Below are positions 33,028 to 41,706 of a stretch of 64,000 nucleotides of DNA, one piece after another. Made by a program: the position numbers and the translations under genes. Positions within the stretch are counted from its first letter, which is position 1; every line of letters begins with the position of its first letter. The stretch lies in NCBI GenBank assembly GCA_050251035.1, contig JBFWNN010000005.1, positions 1 to 64,000 on the forward strand, written 5' to 3'. The notes beneath the pieces are model-generated. The model was not told the DNA's origin and ran no database searches. It saw nothing but the letters and a program-made list of their open reading frames with translations. The stretch is from Taklimakanibacter sp050251035. GTDB lineage: Bacteria > Pseudomonadota > Alphaproteobacteria > Rhizobiales > Aestuariivirgaceae.

Positions 33028-34236
33028 ATGGATCATGTAACGGCATCGACAGAGAGCCACGGTCGGCCGAGTGCGATGTTGGCGAGACTTCTTCTTCCGG
33101 CGTGTATTCTCAACGTTTCAGCGGGTCTGCTCTATGCCTGGAGTCTCTTCCTTTTGCCCCTGGAAAGGGCATTGCAGGTCGATCGCGGTTCCTTGAGTCT
33201 GGTGCCTTCTCTGGCTATCGCAACATTTACCGCGGGCATGATATTTTGCCCGTGGCTCGTTCGCCGGACGAACTGGCGGATCTACCTCGCCATCGTCTAT
33301 GGATGCATGTCCGTCGGCTTCCTCTGGTTTGGACGGATGCCGTCATTCGCGTCACTGCTTTTCGGCTATGGAGTGGTGTTCGGCCTTGGTGCCGGCCTTG
33401 CCTATGGGCTTGCCTTGGTGTTTGCAACAAGCGTTTCCGCTCAAGCCCGCGCTCTGGCGATCGGAGTCACTGTAGGTGCATTCGCGATCTCCGGCATTCT
33501 CATGCCGCCGCTCTTCGGCAACCTGATCGCCGCAAGCCCGCCATCGCAGGTCTTCACGTCGATCGGAATCGGATGTATCGCCCTCGGAATCCTGATCCAG
33601 ATTCTGGTGCGTGTCGTTCCGGGTATTGTATCGGCCGAAGCCGTCGGTCAAGGGGCGGCTGACGTATCGATCGGGCGCGATTTCATGAAGCTCTTCTCGA
33701 TCTTCTTCTTTATCAATTTCATCGGGCTGATGAGCGTGTCGCAAATAAGCGGCATAACATCATCATCCGGCAGCAGCGGAGCCGTCGCAAGCTGGGCCAC
33801 AAGCCTCTTCACCTTCGGCTATCTCCTGGGATCGCTCGGGGGCGGGTGGGTTGCCGAGCGACTTGGCGGCCGCTTGACGCTCATTGCGGCTGGCGTGGCC
33901 ATGATCGCCGGCCTCCTCGCTTTTTCGACGAAGTTAAGCTGGCTGCTCCTCTCAGGCGCCATCACCATCGGTCTGGCGTTCGGCAGCGGAGCCTCCTTCA
34001 TGCCGATGTTGATCAGCTCACGTTTCGGTGCCGAACGCGTGTCGCAAGTCTATGGAAGGATGATGATTGCGTTTGGTGCGGCAGGGCTCCTGGCTCCGTG
34101 GTTTAGCGGTTTTCTATATGCACGCACCGGAACCTACACTCCCAGCCTCGTTATCGGCTCGGTGATGGCAGCCATGGCGATTGCTGTCGGGGGAACCTTC
34201 AGGACTCGTGGGCAAGCGTGGCCTATCAGAAAATAA
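33028..34236 (+). CDS. MFS transporter, oxalate/formate antiporter-like
   Basis: A 402-residue carrier with twelve predicted membrane helices. The first (LLLPACILNVSAGLLYAWSL) with YAWS, and the GYGVVFGLGAGLAYGL helix, are typical of the OFA subgroup of the major facilitator superfamily, which moves small organic acids. Last gene of the plus-strand island; GGAG precedes ATG 33028. It may export or import an acid product of the pathway. Confidence 0.88.
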   Translation: MDHVTASTESHGRPSAMLARLLLPACILNVSAGLLYAWSLFLLPLERALQVDRGSLSLVPSLAIATFTAGMIFCPWLVRRTNWRIYLAIVYGCMSVGFLWFGRMPSFASLLFGYGVVFGLGAGLAYGLALVFATSVSAQARALAIGVTVGAFAISGILMPPLFGNLIAASPPSQVFTSIGIGCIALGILIQILVRVVPGIVSAEAVGQGAADVSIGRDFMKLFSIFFFINFIGLMSVSQISGITSSSGSSGAVASWATSLFTFGYLLGSLGGGWVAERLGGRLTLIAAGVAMIAGLLAFSTKLSWLLLSGAITIGLAFGSGASFMPMLISSRFGAERVSQVYGRMMIAFGAAGLLAPWFSGFLYARTGTYTPSLVIGSVMAAMAIAVGGTFRTRGQAWPIRK

Positions 34237-34550
34237 TGCTATTTTGAGAAGAGATAACAAAACGAGATCTGAGAAGCCTGCAATTTCTCCGGACCGAGCC
34301 GGTCTGGCAAACGGTGGAAGAGAGGGCTGAACCCCACACCTGCAATGATCGCTGTGTCGCCGTCGACAAGTTGCGGACCATCATGTCTCCCGGTCATCCG
34401 GGGGCGCAGGTGGCTCATGTGGCCAGCGGCCTAGTCGAATATTGCAAGAAAACCAGCCTCGCCGACCCGCTCGGCCGTAGGTTCAAAACCTCAAAACCGT
34501 CAGGCGTTGCGATAGCTCACGGTCGAGGCGTGACCACCCTGGGTGGCCGC
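34237..34550. other. intergenic region at the right edge of the island
   Basis: 314 bp between the convergent MFS and FliO-like genes. It contains a 7-bp stem CCGGACC / GGTCTGG (34289-34307, one wobble, no T-run) and the small palindrome CCCGG-TCAT-CCGGG (34389-34402). I see no tRNA, attachment site or clear coding sequence. Confidence 0.6.
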
Positions 34551-35045
34551 CTATACGCGGTCGTCGTAGTCGCGATCCTGCGGCCCGAGCTTGGGATCGC
34601 CACGGTCGACGGTGCGCAGCACCGGACGCTTTTCACCGAAGACCGGAGGGCGTGGAGCGGCCCGCAGGGGGATCGGCGCGTGCTCCTCGCGCTCGCCGCG
34701 GGCGGCGCTGCGCCGCGGCTCGCGGACTTCGCTGGGCTCGTTGTGCATGGGCCGGCCGACGAAAGTGTCGTCATAGTCGCGGTCGAAGCCGATGGGGATG
34801 CCGGTCTCGATCACCACATCCTGCGCCCCGCCGATAAGGACGAGGTGCTCGTAATCGTCGCGGCGCACCAGGACCAGGCGGCGGTCCTTGTCGATCTCGT
34901 GATACTCGCTGATGCCGAGCCTCGCTCCCTTGCCGCCCCTCACGCGTCCGCCCAGGCTGCGCAGGACCAGGAACAGCAGCACCAGGACAGCAAGGACGAT
35001 CAAGGCCCCGACGATGTAACTCCAATAAGCCGTCAGAACTTCCAT
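34551..35045 (-). CDS. FliO/MopB-like single-pass membrane protein
   Basis: A 164-residue protein with one N-terminal transmembrane helix (YWSYIVGALIVLAVLVLLFL) followed by the block RRLVLVRRDDYEHLVLIGG, which resembles the FliO domain of the flagellar export apparatus, then a charged Pro/Arg-rich tail. GGAGG precedes ATG 35045. It is divergent from cckA (259-bp spacer with no gene seen). No other flagellar gene is present, so a dedicated flagellar role is uncertain. Confidence 0.7.
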   Translation of the reverse strand: MEVLTAYWSYIVGALIVLAVLVLLFLVLRSLGGRVRGGKGARLGISEYHEIDKDRRLVLVRRDDYEHLVLIGGAQDVVIETGIPIGFDRDYDDTFVGRPMHNEPSEVREPRRSAARGEREEHAPIPLRAAPRPPVFGEKRPVLRTVDRGDPKLGPQDRDYDDRV

Positions 35046-35304
35046 TTACGCCTCCAGAAGAACGCCCTCGCGCCAAAGTTGTTGGACGACGGGAAGCGCT
35101 CCGAAACACTCATGCGAACCTTTGCCGGCCGGGCCGATCGACACCCGTCAGGCGAGGCTCTGGTACGCCGTGGAACTCACTCTACCATGAATACTGGGGG
35201 GTGGGGCCAGCGAATATTGTGCCGGCAAGGGCCGCTCAGGGTTAAGACCCTGGATCAATCGCCTATACTGAGCCGATTCGTGGGATGGGGATGTTGCGAT
35301 CACG

Positions 35305-37821
35305 ATGAGTGACGCCGGTATCAAGCAAGCCGAGATCAAGGCTCGCCCGCTGGACGGCGCCCGCAAGGGCTGGCCGCTCCTGTCGCTGGTCCTGGCGGTG
35401 CTCCTGGCCCTGGCGACGGCCGCCATCGCCTGGTTCTTGCGCGGAACGGTGCCGCTCTGGCTCCTGGCGGCCGGGGCGGTCTTGTCCTTCCTGGGGCTCG
35501 TCGTCCTCTTCGGCCTGCTGGCCGGCATCGTCCATATCGGCCCGAGGGACGGGGGCGAGGCCTTCTTCCAGGGGCTGATGGATGCGGTCGGCGATGCCTG
35601 CGTGGTCACCGATGCGAAGGGCCGGGCCCTTTACGGCAACTCGGCCTATATCAAGCTCGTCTCGGCCGCGGGCCTCGCGCGGCTCGTCGGCATCGAGAAC
35701 ATCTATGCCGGCTATCCCGAGGTTGCGCAGCACATCTACCGTCTGGCGCAATTGGTGCGCGAGAGACGTGCGGGGGTGGAGGAGATCCGCCTCAACGCCG
35801 GCTCCTCCGCTGCCGGCGCCAAGGCCAACGAGCCGGTATGGATCAGGATCAGCGTCTCGCCGATCGCTGCGGAAGCGGGGGGCGGCCTTTCGCTGTGGCG
35901 CCATCAGGACATCAGCGCCGACCGGGTCAAGCAGGAAGGCGCCTTCGCGCATCTGCAATATATCATCAACTATCTCGACCAGGCGCCCGCCGGCTTCTTC
36001 TCGGCCGACGCGGAAGGCCGCATCGCCTATATCAACGCCACGCTGGCGGAATGGTTGGGGCTCGATCTCGAAGCGACGACCGGCGGTGCGCTGACGCTCA
36101 AGGACCTGGTCGCGGAGGCGGGCGAAAAGCTGCTCAGCCGCATCGCGCCCGCCGGCGAAACGGTGCTGACCGAAGTCTTCGACATCGATATGAAGACGCG
36201 CGACGGTCAGCTGGCGCCGATGCGTATCATCCATCGCACCGGACATGACCGGGACGGACGGCTGCAGCCCTCGCGCAGCCTCGTCCTGCCGCAATCCGCC
36301 GCGGGCAGCGCGGCGGCGGACACCGATGCCCGGCTGCAGCGCTTCTTCAACACGGCTCCCATGGGCATCGCCGAGCTCGACGGCCAGGGCATCATCCGCA
36401 ACGCCAATCTCGCCTTCCTCTCCTTGTCGCCGCAGGCCCGGCGCGGGGTGCCGCTCGAAAGCCTGATGGCGTCCGAGCAGCGCGCCCAGATGCGCGACGC
36501 GCTGGCGGCGGTCGGCGGCGCGGGGGCGAAATCGACCCATGTCGATGCCTCGGTCATCGGCGATCCGCCGCGCTCGGTCCAGTTCATCATATCCGGCCAC
36601 AGCGAGCAGGATGCGAGCTTCCTCGTCTTCGCGACGGACAAGACGGAGAACAAGTCGCTCGAGGTGCAGGTGGCGCAAGGCCAGAAGATGCAGGCGATCG
36701 GTCAGCTCGCCGGCGGCGTGGCGCATGACTTCAACAATGTGCTCACCGCCATCATCGGTTTCTCCGATCTCCTGCTCGCCAAGCACCGGCCGACCGATCC
36801 CGCCTTCGCCGACATCATGAACATCAAGCAGAATGCCAACCGCGCCGCCAATCTGGTGCGGCAGCTCCTGGCCTTCTCGCGCCGCCAGACCTTGCGTCCG
36901 GAGGTGTTGTCGCTCACCGATGTGATCGCCGACCTCGGCAACCTGCTCGGCCGGCTGCTCGGCGAGAAGGTCGACCTCAAGGTCGTGCATGGCCGCGATC
37001 TCGGCATGGTCAAGGTCGACGTCAATCAGTTCGAGCAGGTCGTCATCAATCTCGCCGTCAATGCCCGCGACGCCATGCCGAATGGCGGCACGCTGACGGT
37101 GCGCACGTCGAATGCGAGCGTCGGCGAACGGCAAACGAGCGACCTGCAGACGATGCCGCCCGGCGACTATGTGCTGTGCGAGATGCAGGACACGGGCACC
37201 GGAATCCCCAAGGACATCCTCGACAAGATCTGGGAGCCGTTCTTCTCCACCAAGGACGTCGGCAAGGGCACGGGACTGGGGCTCTCGACCGTCTATGGCA
37301 TCATCAAGCAGACTGGCGGCTTCATCTTCTGCGACAGCGTGGTGGGGCGAGGCACGGTGTTCCGCATCTACCTGCCGCGTCACAACCAGGAGGTGAAAGT
37401 CTCCGAGGAGACCAGGGATGAGCGGCCGGAGGCCAAGCGCGCCGACCATACCGGCAAGGGCACGGTGCTCCTCGTCGAGGACGAGGATGCGGTGCGCGCC
37501 TTCGCCTCGCGAGCGCTCGCCTCGCGCGGCTATACCGTGTTCGAAGCGGCCTCCGGCGATGAAGCTCTCGCCATCTACGCCGAAAAGGGTGACGAGATCA
37601 GCCTGGTGATCTCGGACGTGGTGATGCCGGAAATGGACGGGCCGACGCTGCTCAAGGAACTGCGCAAGCGCGGGGTCAAGACCAAGATCATCTTCATCTC
37701 GGGCTATGCCGAGGACGCGTTCGAGAAAAATCTCGAGGGCGAGCAAGATTTTGCTTTCCTGCCCAAACCCTTCTCGCTTAAGCAGCTTGCCGAGGCGGTC
37801 AAGAATGTGATGGGAAGCTGA
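35305..37821 (+). CDS. cckA: hybrid histidine kinase CckA
   Basis: An 838-residue cell-cycle kinase. Two transmembrane helices (about residues 25-75) lead to two or three PAS-like domains (to about 455), a HisKA domain with the phospho-acceptor His474 in GGVAHDFNNVLTAI, an HATPase domain (GTGLGLSTVYGI), and a C-terminal receiver with Asp771 in LVISDVVMPEMDG and Lys in FLPKPF. By family knowledge it phosphorylates ChpT and through it CtrA and CpdR, controlling cell division. Essential in many alphaproteobacteria. Start codon ATG 35305 lacks a strong ribosome site. Confidence 0.95.
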   Translation: MSDAGIKQAEIKARPLDGARKGWPLLSLVLAVLLALATAAIAWFLRGTVPLWLLAAGAVLSFLGLVVLFGLLAGIVHIGPRDGGEAFFQGLMDAVGDACVVTDAKGRALYGNSAYIKLVSAAGLARLVGIENIYAGYPEVAQHIYRLAQLVRERRAGVEEIRLNAGSSAAGAKANEPVWIRISVSPIAAEAGGGLSLWRHQDISADRVKQEGAFAHLQYIINYLDQAPAGFFSADAEGRIAYINATLAEWLGLDLEATTGGALTLKDLVAEAGEKLLSRIAPAGETVLTEVFDIDMKTRDGQLAPMRIIHRTGHDRDGRLQPSRSLVLPQSAAGSAAADTDARLQRFFNTAPMGIAELDGQGIIRNANLAFLSLSPQARRGVPLESLMASEQRAQMRDALAAVGGAGAKSTHVDASVIGDPPRSVQFIISGHSEQDASFLVFATDKTENKSLEVQVAQGQKMQAIGQLAGGVAHDFNNVLTAIIGFSDLLLAKHRPTDPAFADIMNIKQNANRAANLVRQLLAFSRRQTLRPEVLSLTDVIADLGNLLGRLLGEKVDLKVVHGRDLGMVKVDVNQFEQVVINLAVNARDAMPNGGTLTVRTSNASVGERQTSDLQTMPPGDYVLCEMQDTGTGIPKDILDKIWEPFFSTKDVGKGTGLGLSTVYGIIKQTGGFIFCDSVVGRGTVFRIYLPRHNQEVKVSEETRDERPEAKRADHTGKGTVLLVEDEDAVRAFASRALASRGYTVFEAASGDEALAIYAEKGDEISLVISDVVMPEMDGPTLLKELRKRGVKTKIIFISGYAEDAFEKNLEGEQDFAFLPKPFSLKQLAEAVKNVMGS

Positions 37822-37825
37822 TCTG

Positions 37826-39175
37826 ATGTTCAAGCCTTTGCGCGCTCTGGCGCGCGACCTCGATATGGGTGCCGTCTCGGGCGTCGCCCTGGTTGAAACC
37901 GCGCTGGCGCGCATCCAGGACCCCACCGGCGAGGGCGCCCGAGCTTTCATCGCGCTCGATGGCGCCGCGGCTCTCGATCAGGCGGCGTTCTACGATCGGC
38001 AGCGCCAGGCGGGCCGCGCGGTTCCGGCCTTCGCCGGCATCCCGATCGGGGTCAAGGATCTGTTCGATGTCAAAGGGCAGGTCACGCGGGCGGGATCCGC
38101 TATCCTGGCCACGGCCGCTCCGGCCGAGGCCGATGCGCCGGCGATCGCGCGTCTCAAGGCGCAGGGCTTCATCGCGGTCGGGCGCAACAACATGACCGAA
38201 TTCGCCTATTCGGGCGTCGGGCTCAATCCGCATTACGGCACGCCGCGCTCGCCCTATGACCGGCAGACCGGGCGCATCCCCGGGGGATCCTCCTCGGGCG
38301 CCGGGGTCGCCGTCGCCGACGGCATGGTGCCGCTCGCCATCGGCAGCGACACCGGCGGCTCCTGCCGGATACCCGCCGCCTACAATGGCGTCGTCGGCTA
38401 CAAGCCCTCGACCGGACGCGTGTCGACCCAGGGCGCTTATCCCCTGTCAACGACGCTCGACAGCATCGGGCCCCTGGCCCGGACCGTCGAGTGCTGCGCG
38501 CTGGCCGATGCGATCATGGCGGGCGACTGGGACGGAAGCATCGCGGCGCCGCGCCATGGCTTACGCTTCGCCATGCCGCGCGATTATTTCGCCGGCGTGA
38601 TCGACGAGGCGGTGGCGTCCGCCTTCGAGCGCGCCGTCGCGCATCTGGCCCGTGCCGGAATCGTCATCGAGGAGGTCGCTTTTCCCGAACTCACCCAGCT
38701 TCCCGGGATCAATGCCAAGGGCGGCATATCGGCGGTCGAGGCCTTCCTCCATCACCGCGTCCAGATCGCCGAGAAGGGCGACGGCTACGACCAGCGGGTG
38801 CGCCGGCGCATCGAGCTCGGAGCGCTGATCTCGGCGCCCGATTATGTCGACCTCCTCGCCGCGCGCCAGACGTTGATCGGACAGTTCAACCAGGCGATGA
38901 TCGGCTTCGATGCGCTCGTCATGCCGACCACCTGCAACGCGCCGCCGGCGATCTCCGCGCTGGCGCGCGACGAGGATTATCTCAAGCTCAATTTCATGGC
39001 GCTGCGCAACACCTTCACCGGCAATTTCCTCGACTGCTGCGGCATCTCACTGCCGATGCACAGGGACGGCGAACCGTTCACCGGCCTCATGCTGATGGCG
39101 CCGCATGGCCAGGACCGGCAGATGTTCGCCACCGCCAAAGTGGTGGAAGACATGCTGGCGTCGTTGCGGGTCTAG
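37826..39175 (+). CDS. amidase (amidase signature family)
   Basis: A 449-residue amidohydrolase. The Ser-cisSer-Lys triad is visible: Lys77 in GIPIGVKDLFD, the cis-Ser in GGSSSGAG (residues 155-157) and nucleophile Ser179 in DTGGSCRIPA. Cleaves C-N bonds of amides; exact substrate not predictable. It starts 4 nt after the cckA stop and may be cotranscribed. It is too short in its C-terminal half for GatA context and no gatB or gatC is near, so it is not the glutamyl-tRNA amidotransferase. Confidence 0.92.
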   Translation: MFKPLRALARDLDMGAVSGVALVETALARIQDPTGEGARAFIALDGAAALDQAAFYDRQRQAGRAVPAFAGIPIGVKDLFDVKGQVTRAGSAILATAAPAEADAPAIARLKAQGFIAVGRNNMTEFAYSGVGLNPHYGTPRSPYDRQTGRIPGGSSSGAGVAVADGMVPLAIGSDTGGSCRIPAAYNGVVGYKPSTGRVSTQGAYPLSTTLDSIGPLARTVECCALADAIMAGDWDGSIAAPRHGLRFAMPRDYFAGVIDEAVASAFERAVAHLARAGIVIEEVAFPELTQLPGINAKGGISAVEAFLHHRVQIAEKGDGYDQRVRRRIELGALISAPDYVDLLAARQTLIGQFNQAMIGFDALVMPTTCNAPPAISALARDEDYLKLNFMALRNTFTGNFLDCCGISLPMHRDGEPFTGLMLMAPHGQDRQMFATAKVVEDMLASLRV

Positions 39176-39188
39176 CGAAGGTGGGCGA

Positions 39189-39398
39189 ATGGCCGGGCAT
39201 TCACATCTGATCGAATGTGATGAAGACGGCCAGAAGCTTTTGATCTATCGCGTCGACGAAGACGGACGCCGCGAGCTTCACGGCGAATTCTCCTTCGCGG
39301 AGATCAAGACGAAAGGCTATGCGTCTTTCGTTTCCGAGCTGGGAGAGGCGATTGTTGCGGACGCGCCGGTCCTGCGCTGGCTCTTGGACGAGGCTTAG
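39189..39398 (+). CDS. conserved-looking small protein of unknown function
   Basis: A 69-residue acidic protein from ATG 39189: HSHLIECDEDGQKLLIYRV and later LHGEFSFAEIKTKGYASF. The pattern of alternating hydrophobic and charged residues suggests a folded beta-rich domain. GAAGG lies upstream. It follows the amidase by 13 nt. Its last 95 bp overlap the end of the convergent histidine kinase gene, so one of the two may end earlier than drawn. Confidence 0.6.
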   Translation: MAGHSHLIECDEDGQKLLIYRVDEDGRRELHGEFSFAEIKTKGYASFVSELGEAIVADAPVLRWLLDEA

Positions 39399-40830
39399 CT
39401 GCGGATTTGCCGGCCGCGATCTCCCGCGGGCGCGGCAGCTCGACGCGCACGAGGAAGCTCTTGTCGTCATAGACGAGTTGGATGTCGCCGCCATGGCTCA
39501 CGACGACATCGCGCGCGATGGTGAGACCGAGGCCGGTGCCGCCGGTCTCGCGGTTGCGTGAGGCTTCCAGCCGTTGGAAAGGCGCGAACGCCCGCTCCAC
39601 CTGGTCGGCCGGGATGCCGGGGCCGTTGTCGCGGATGTCGACGGCGAGTGTCGCGCCATGGTCGGTGAGCGTGACGCAGACCTCGCCGCCATATTTGCAG
39701 CCATTGTCGATGAGATTGGAGAATGCGCGCCGCAGCGCCACCGGGCGGCAAGTCAATTGCGCATGATCGGGCCCGGTATAGGAGACCTTGCGGCCGGCAT
39801 CGACGAAGTTGTCGCATTGGCTGATGACGAGGCTCGCCAGGTCGACCGCGCTATAGGGCTCGCGGTGAATCTCGTCGCTCATGAAGGCGAGCGAGGTCGC
39901 GACCATCGTTTCCATGTCGGAGATGTCGGACAGGATCTGCCGCCGCTGTGCCTCGTTCGGCACCGTCTCGGCATAGAGGCGCAGGCGGGTCAGGGGCGTG
40001 CGCAGGTCGTGCGAGATGGCGGCCAGCATCTGCATGCGCTCGTCGACGAATTTCTTGAGCCGCGCCTGCATCTCGTTGAAGGTGTCGGCGATCGTCGCCA
40101 GCTCGGGGAGCTTCATGCCGGTGATCGGCGTCGTCTCGCGCTCGCGGCCGAGCCTCTCCGCAGCCTGGGCGAGCTTGGTCAGCGGCCCGACGATGCTGCG
40201 CGCCATCCAGATGGACAGGACCGCGACGATGAAAATGGTCAGGATCAGGCTGATGAGGTTGCGGAAATAATGCAAGGTGGTCAGGCCGCGCTCGGTCGGG
40301 CTGATCATCAGCCATGATTGGTCCTTCAGCCGGATGGCGATGCGCAGGTCGCCGACGACCATGCTGTCGCGCGACATCAGCATCTGCGTATCCATGAAGG
40401 TCGGGATCTCGGACATCACCACGACGCTGGTCTTGACCTCCGGTTCGGTGAAGTCTTCGGTCATCACCAGGATGTCCGCCGGCCCGAGGCCCAGCGTCTT
40501 GAGCAAGCCCGCCTTGGCCTCGCGCGCGAGCCGCGGCAGGTCGTCCTGGGGATAGTCGGGCGCCTCGGCGGCGACGTTGTATTCGAGATATTGGCTGAAC
40601 GGCGAGCGCACGAGGGCCGGGAGGCGATCCGCCGCCGGCGTCGCATTGGCGATGCGTTCGGCATCCTGCGCCGCCCTGGCCAGCCACGCATTGTCGACGA
40701 CGAGAAAGCCCGATGGCGGCAGTACGATCTGTAGCGTCTCGTCGAGGGTCTTGGCGGCGATGGCGGTGAAAACGATGAGGATCGCGATCCTCGGAGCCAG
40801 GCGCAGCTTCGACCAGATGGGGATTCTCAT
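39304..40830 (-). CDS. two-component sensor histidine kinase, EnvZ/OmpR-partner type
   Basis: A 508-residue sensor. TM helices at about residues 14-35 and 190-210 enclose a 155-residue periplasmic domain; HAMP follows (211-263), then HisKA with His274 in AAISHDLRTPL, and an HATPase domain with DNGPGIP and GTGLGLTIA. A basic Pro/Ala-rich tail of about 35 residues ends at 39304. It overlaps the response regulator stop by ATGA at 40827-40830. The operon is divergent from a MipA-type outer membrane protein, its likely target. Confidence 0.92.
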   Translation of the reverse strand: MRIPIWSKLRLAPRIAILIVFTAIAAKTLDETLQIVLPPSGFLVVDNAWLARAAQDAERIANATPAADRLPALVRSPFSQYLEYNVAAEAPDYPQDDLPRLAREAKAGLLKTLGLGPADILVMTEDFTEPEVKTSVVVMSEIPTFMDTQMLMSRDSMVVGDLRIAIRLKDQSWLMISPTERGLTTLHYFRNLISLILTIFIVAVLSIWMARSIVGPLTKLAQAAERLGRERETTPITGMKLPELATIADTFNEMQARLKKFVDERMQMLAAISHDLRTPLTRLRLYAETVPNEAQRRQILSDISDMETMVATSLAFMSDEIHREPYSAVDLASLVISQCDNFVDAGRKVSYTGPDHAQLTCRPVALRRAFSNLIDNGCKYGGEVCVTLTDHGATLAVDIRDNGPGIPADQVERAFAPFQRLEASRNRETGGTGLGLTIARDVVVSHGGDIQLVYDDKSFLVRVELPRPREIAAGKSAAKPRPRASAGPARPQQSPLPARKRKTHSLSS

Positions 40831-41570
40831 GGCGTCACGACGGAGGCGGCCGGGGTGACCGTGGCGGTGAAGAAATAGCCGCCGTTCCGCACCGTCTTGA
40901 TGAGGGCAGGAGCATTGGGATCGCTCTCGATCTTGCGGCGCAGGCGGCTGACCTGGACATCGATGCTGCGGTCGAAGGCGAGGCTGACCCGGCCGCGGGC
41001 GAGATCGAGAAGCTGGTCGCGGTTGAGGACGCGCTGCGGGTGCTCGACGAAGGCGACGAGGAGATCGAATTCGCCGGTGGTCAGGTCGGTGAGGACGCCC
41101 TGCGGCGAGACGAGCGAGCGGCGGCTGGTGTCGAGCGTCCAGCCGGCGAACTGGTAGGTAGCGCTCGCCAGGCTCTGCGCGGCGGTCGGGTTGGCGCTGG
41201 CGCGCCGCAATATGGCCCGGATGCGGGCGAGAAGCTCGCGCGGATTGAACGGCTTGGTCACGTAGTCGTCGGCGCCGAGCTCGAGGCCGACGATCCGGTC
41301 GGTCTCGCTGTTGCGCGCGGTGAGGAGGATGATAGGCATGGTGTTGGTGCTGCGCAACTTCCGGCACAAAGTGAAGCCGTCGTCGCCGGGCATCATGACG
41401 TCGAGCACGATGACGTCGAATCGTCCGGTTTCCAGCGCCTTGAACATCTCATCGCCGTCGCCCGCCTGCGTCACCCGCATGCCGTGCTCGGCGAGGAAAC
41501 GCGCCAGCATGGCGCGAATCTGCCGATCGTCGTCGACGATCAGTATATGAGGCTTGGTCTGCTTGATCAT
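40827..41570 (-). CDS. OmpR-family response regulator
   Basis: A 247-residue regulator: receiver domain with Asp57 in VIVLDVMMPG and the switch Lys in DDYVTKPFNPRE, then a winged-helix DNA-binding domain (LTTGEFDLLVAFVEHP, VQVSRLRRKIE). The ATG at 41570 (MIKQTKPHILIVDDD) is used; the frame is open upstream but that part covers the divergent promoter. Direct repeats in that spacer fit its expected binding mode. Confidence 0.93.
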   Translation of the reverse strand: MIKQTKPHILIVDDDRQIRAMLARFLAEHGMRVTQAGDGDEMFKALETGRFDVIVLDVMMPGDDGFTLCRKLRSTNTMPIILLTARNSETDRIVGLELGADDYVTKPFNPRELLARIRAILRRASANPTAAQSLASATYQFAGWTLDTSRRSLVSPQGVLTDLTTGEFDLLVAFVEHPQRVLNRDQLLDLARGRVSLAFDRSIDVQVSRLRRKIESDPNAPALIKTVRNGGYFFTATVTPAASVVTP

Positions 41571-41610
41571 CGTGCGCACCGTACAGCGAGAGCGCGCCGC
41601 AACGCCCGTT

Positions 41611-41652
41611 GTGAAACAATCTGCAACATGTCGAAACCCGCTCGAAACTTCC
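41611..41652. promoter_or_regulatory. candidate response-regulator binding sites (direct repeats)
   Basis: GAAAC occurs at 41613, 41633 and 41644. The last two are inside an 11-bp tandem, TCGAAACCCGC and TCGAAACTTCC, i.e. one helical turn apart, with the first two turns further away. OmpR-type dimers bind such direct repeats. The site lies in the 136-bp divergent spacer between the regulator and mipA-like gene. Confidence 0.5.
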
Positions 41653-41706
41653 CTGCCAGGATCGGCGCATACATGGGTGCATCCGTTCACTCGAAGGACA
41701 GCGTCC

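Noticed and set aside
34237..34550. tRNA or attachment site at the island's right edge
   Set aside because: GGTTCAAAACC looks T-loop-like but no acceptor, D or anticodon arms can be folded around it.
34314..35312. 332-codon plus-strand frame over the FliO-like gene
   Set aside because: Antisense shadow; the minus-strand gene has a strong ribosome site and a membrane helix.
37826..39175. GatA subunit of the tRNA amidotransferase
   Set aside because: Amidase motifs fit, but gatB/gatC are absent and the C-terminal half does not show GatA-specific blocks.
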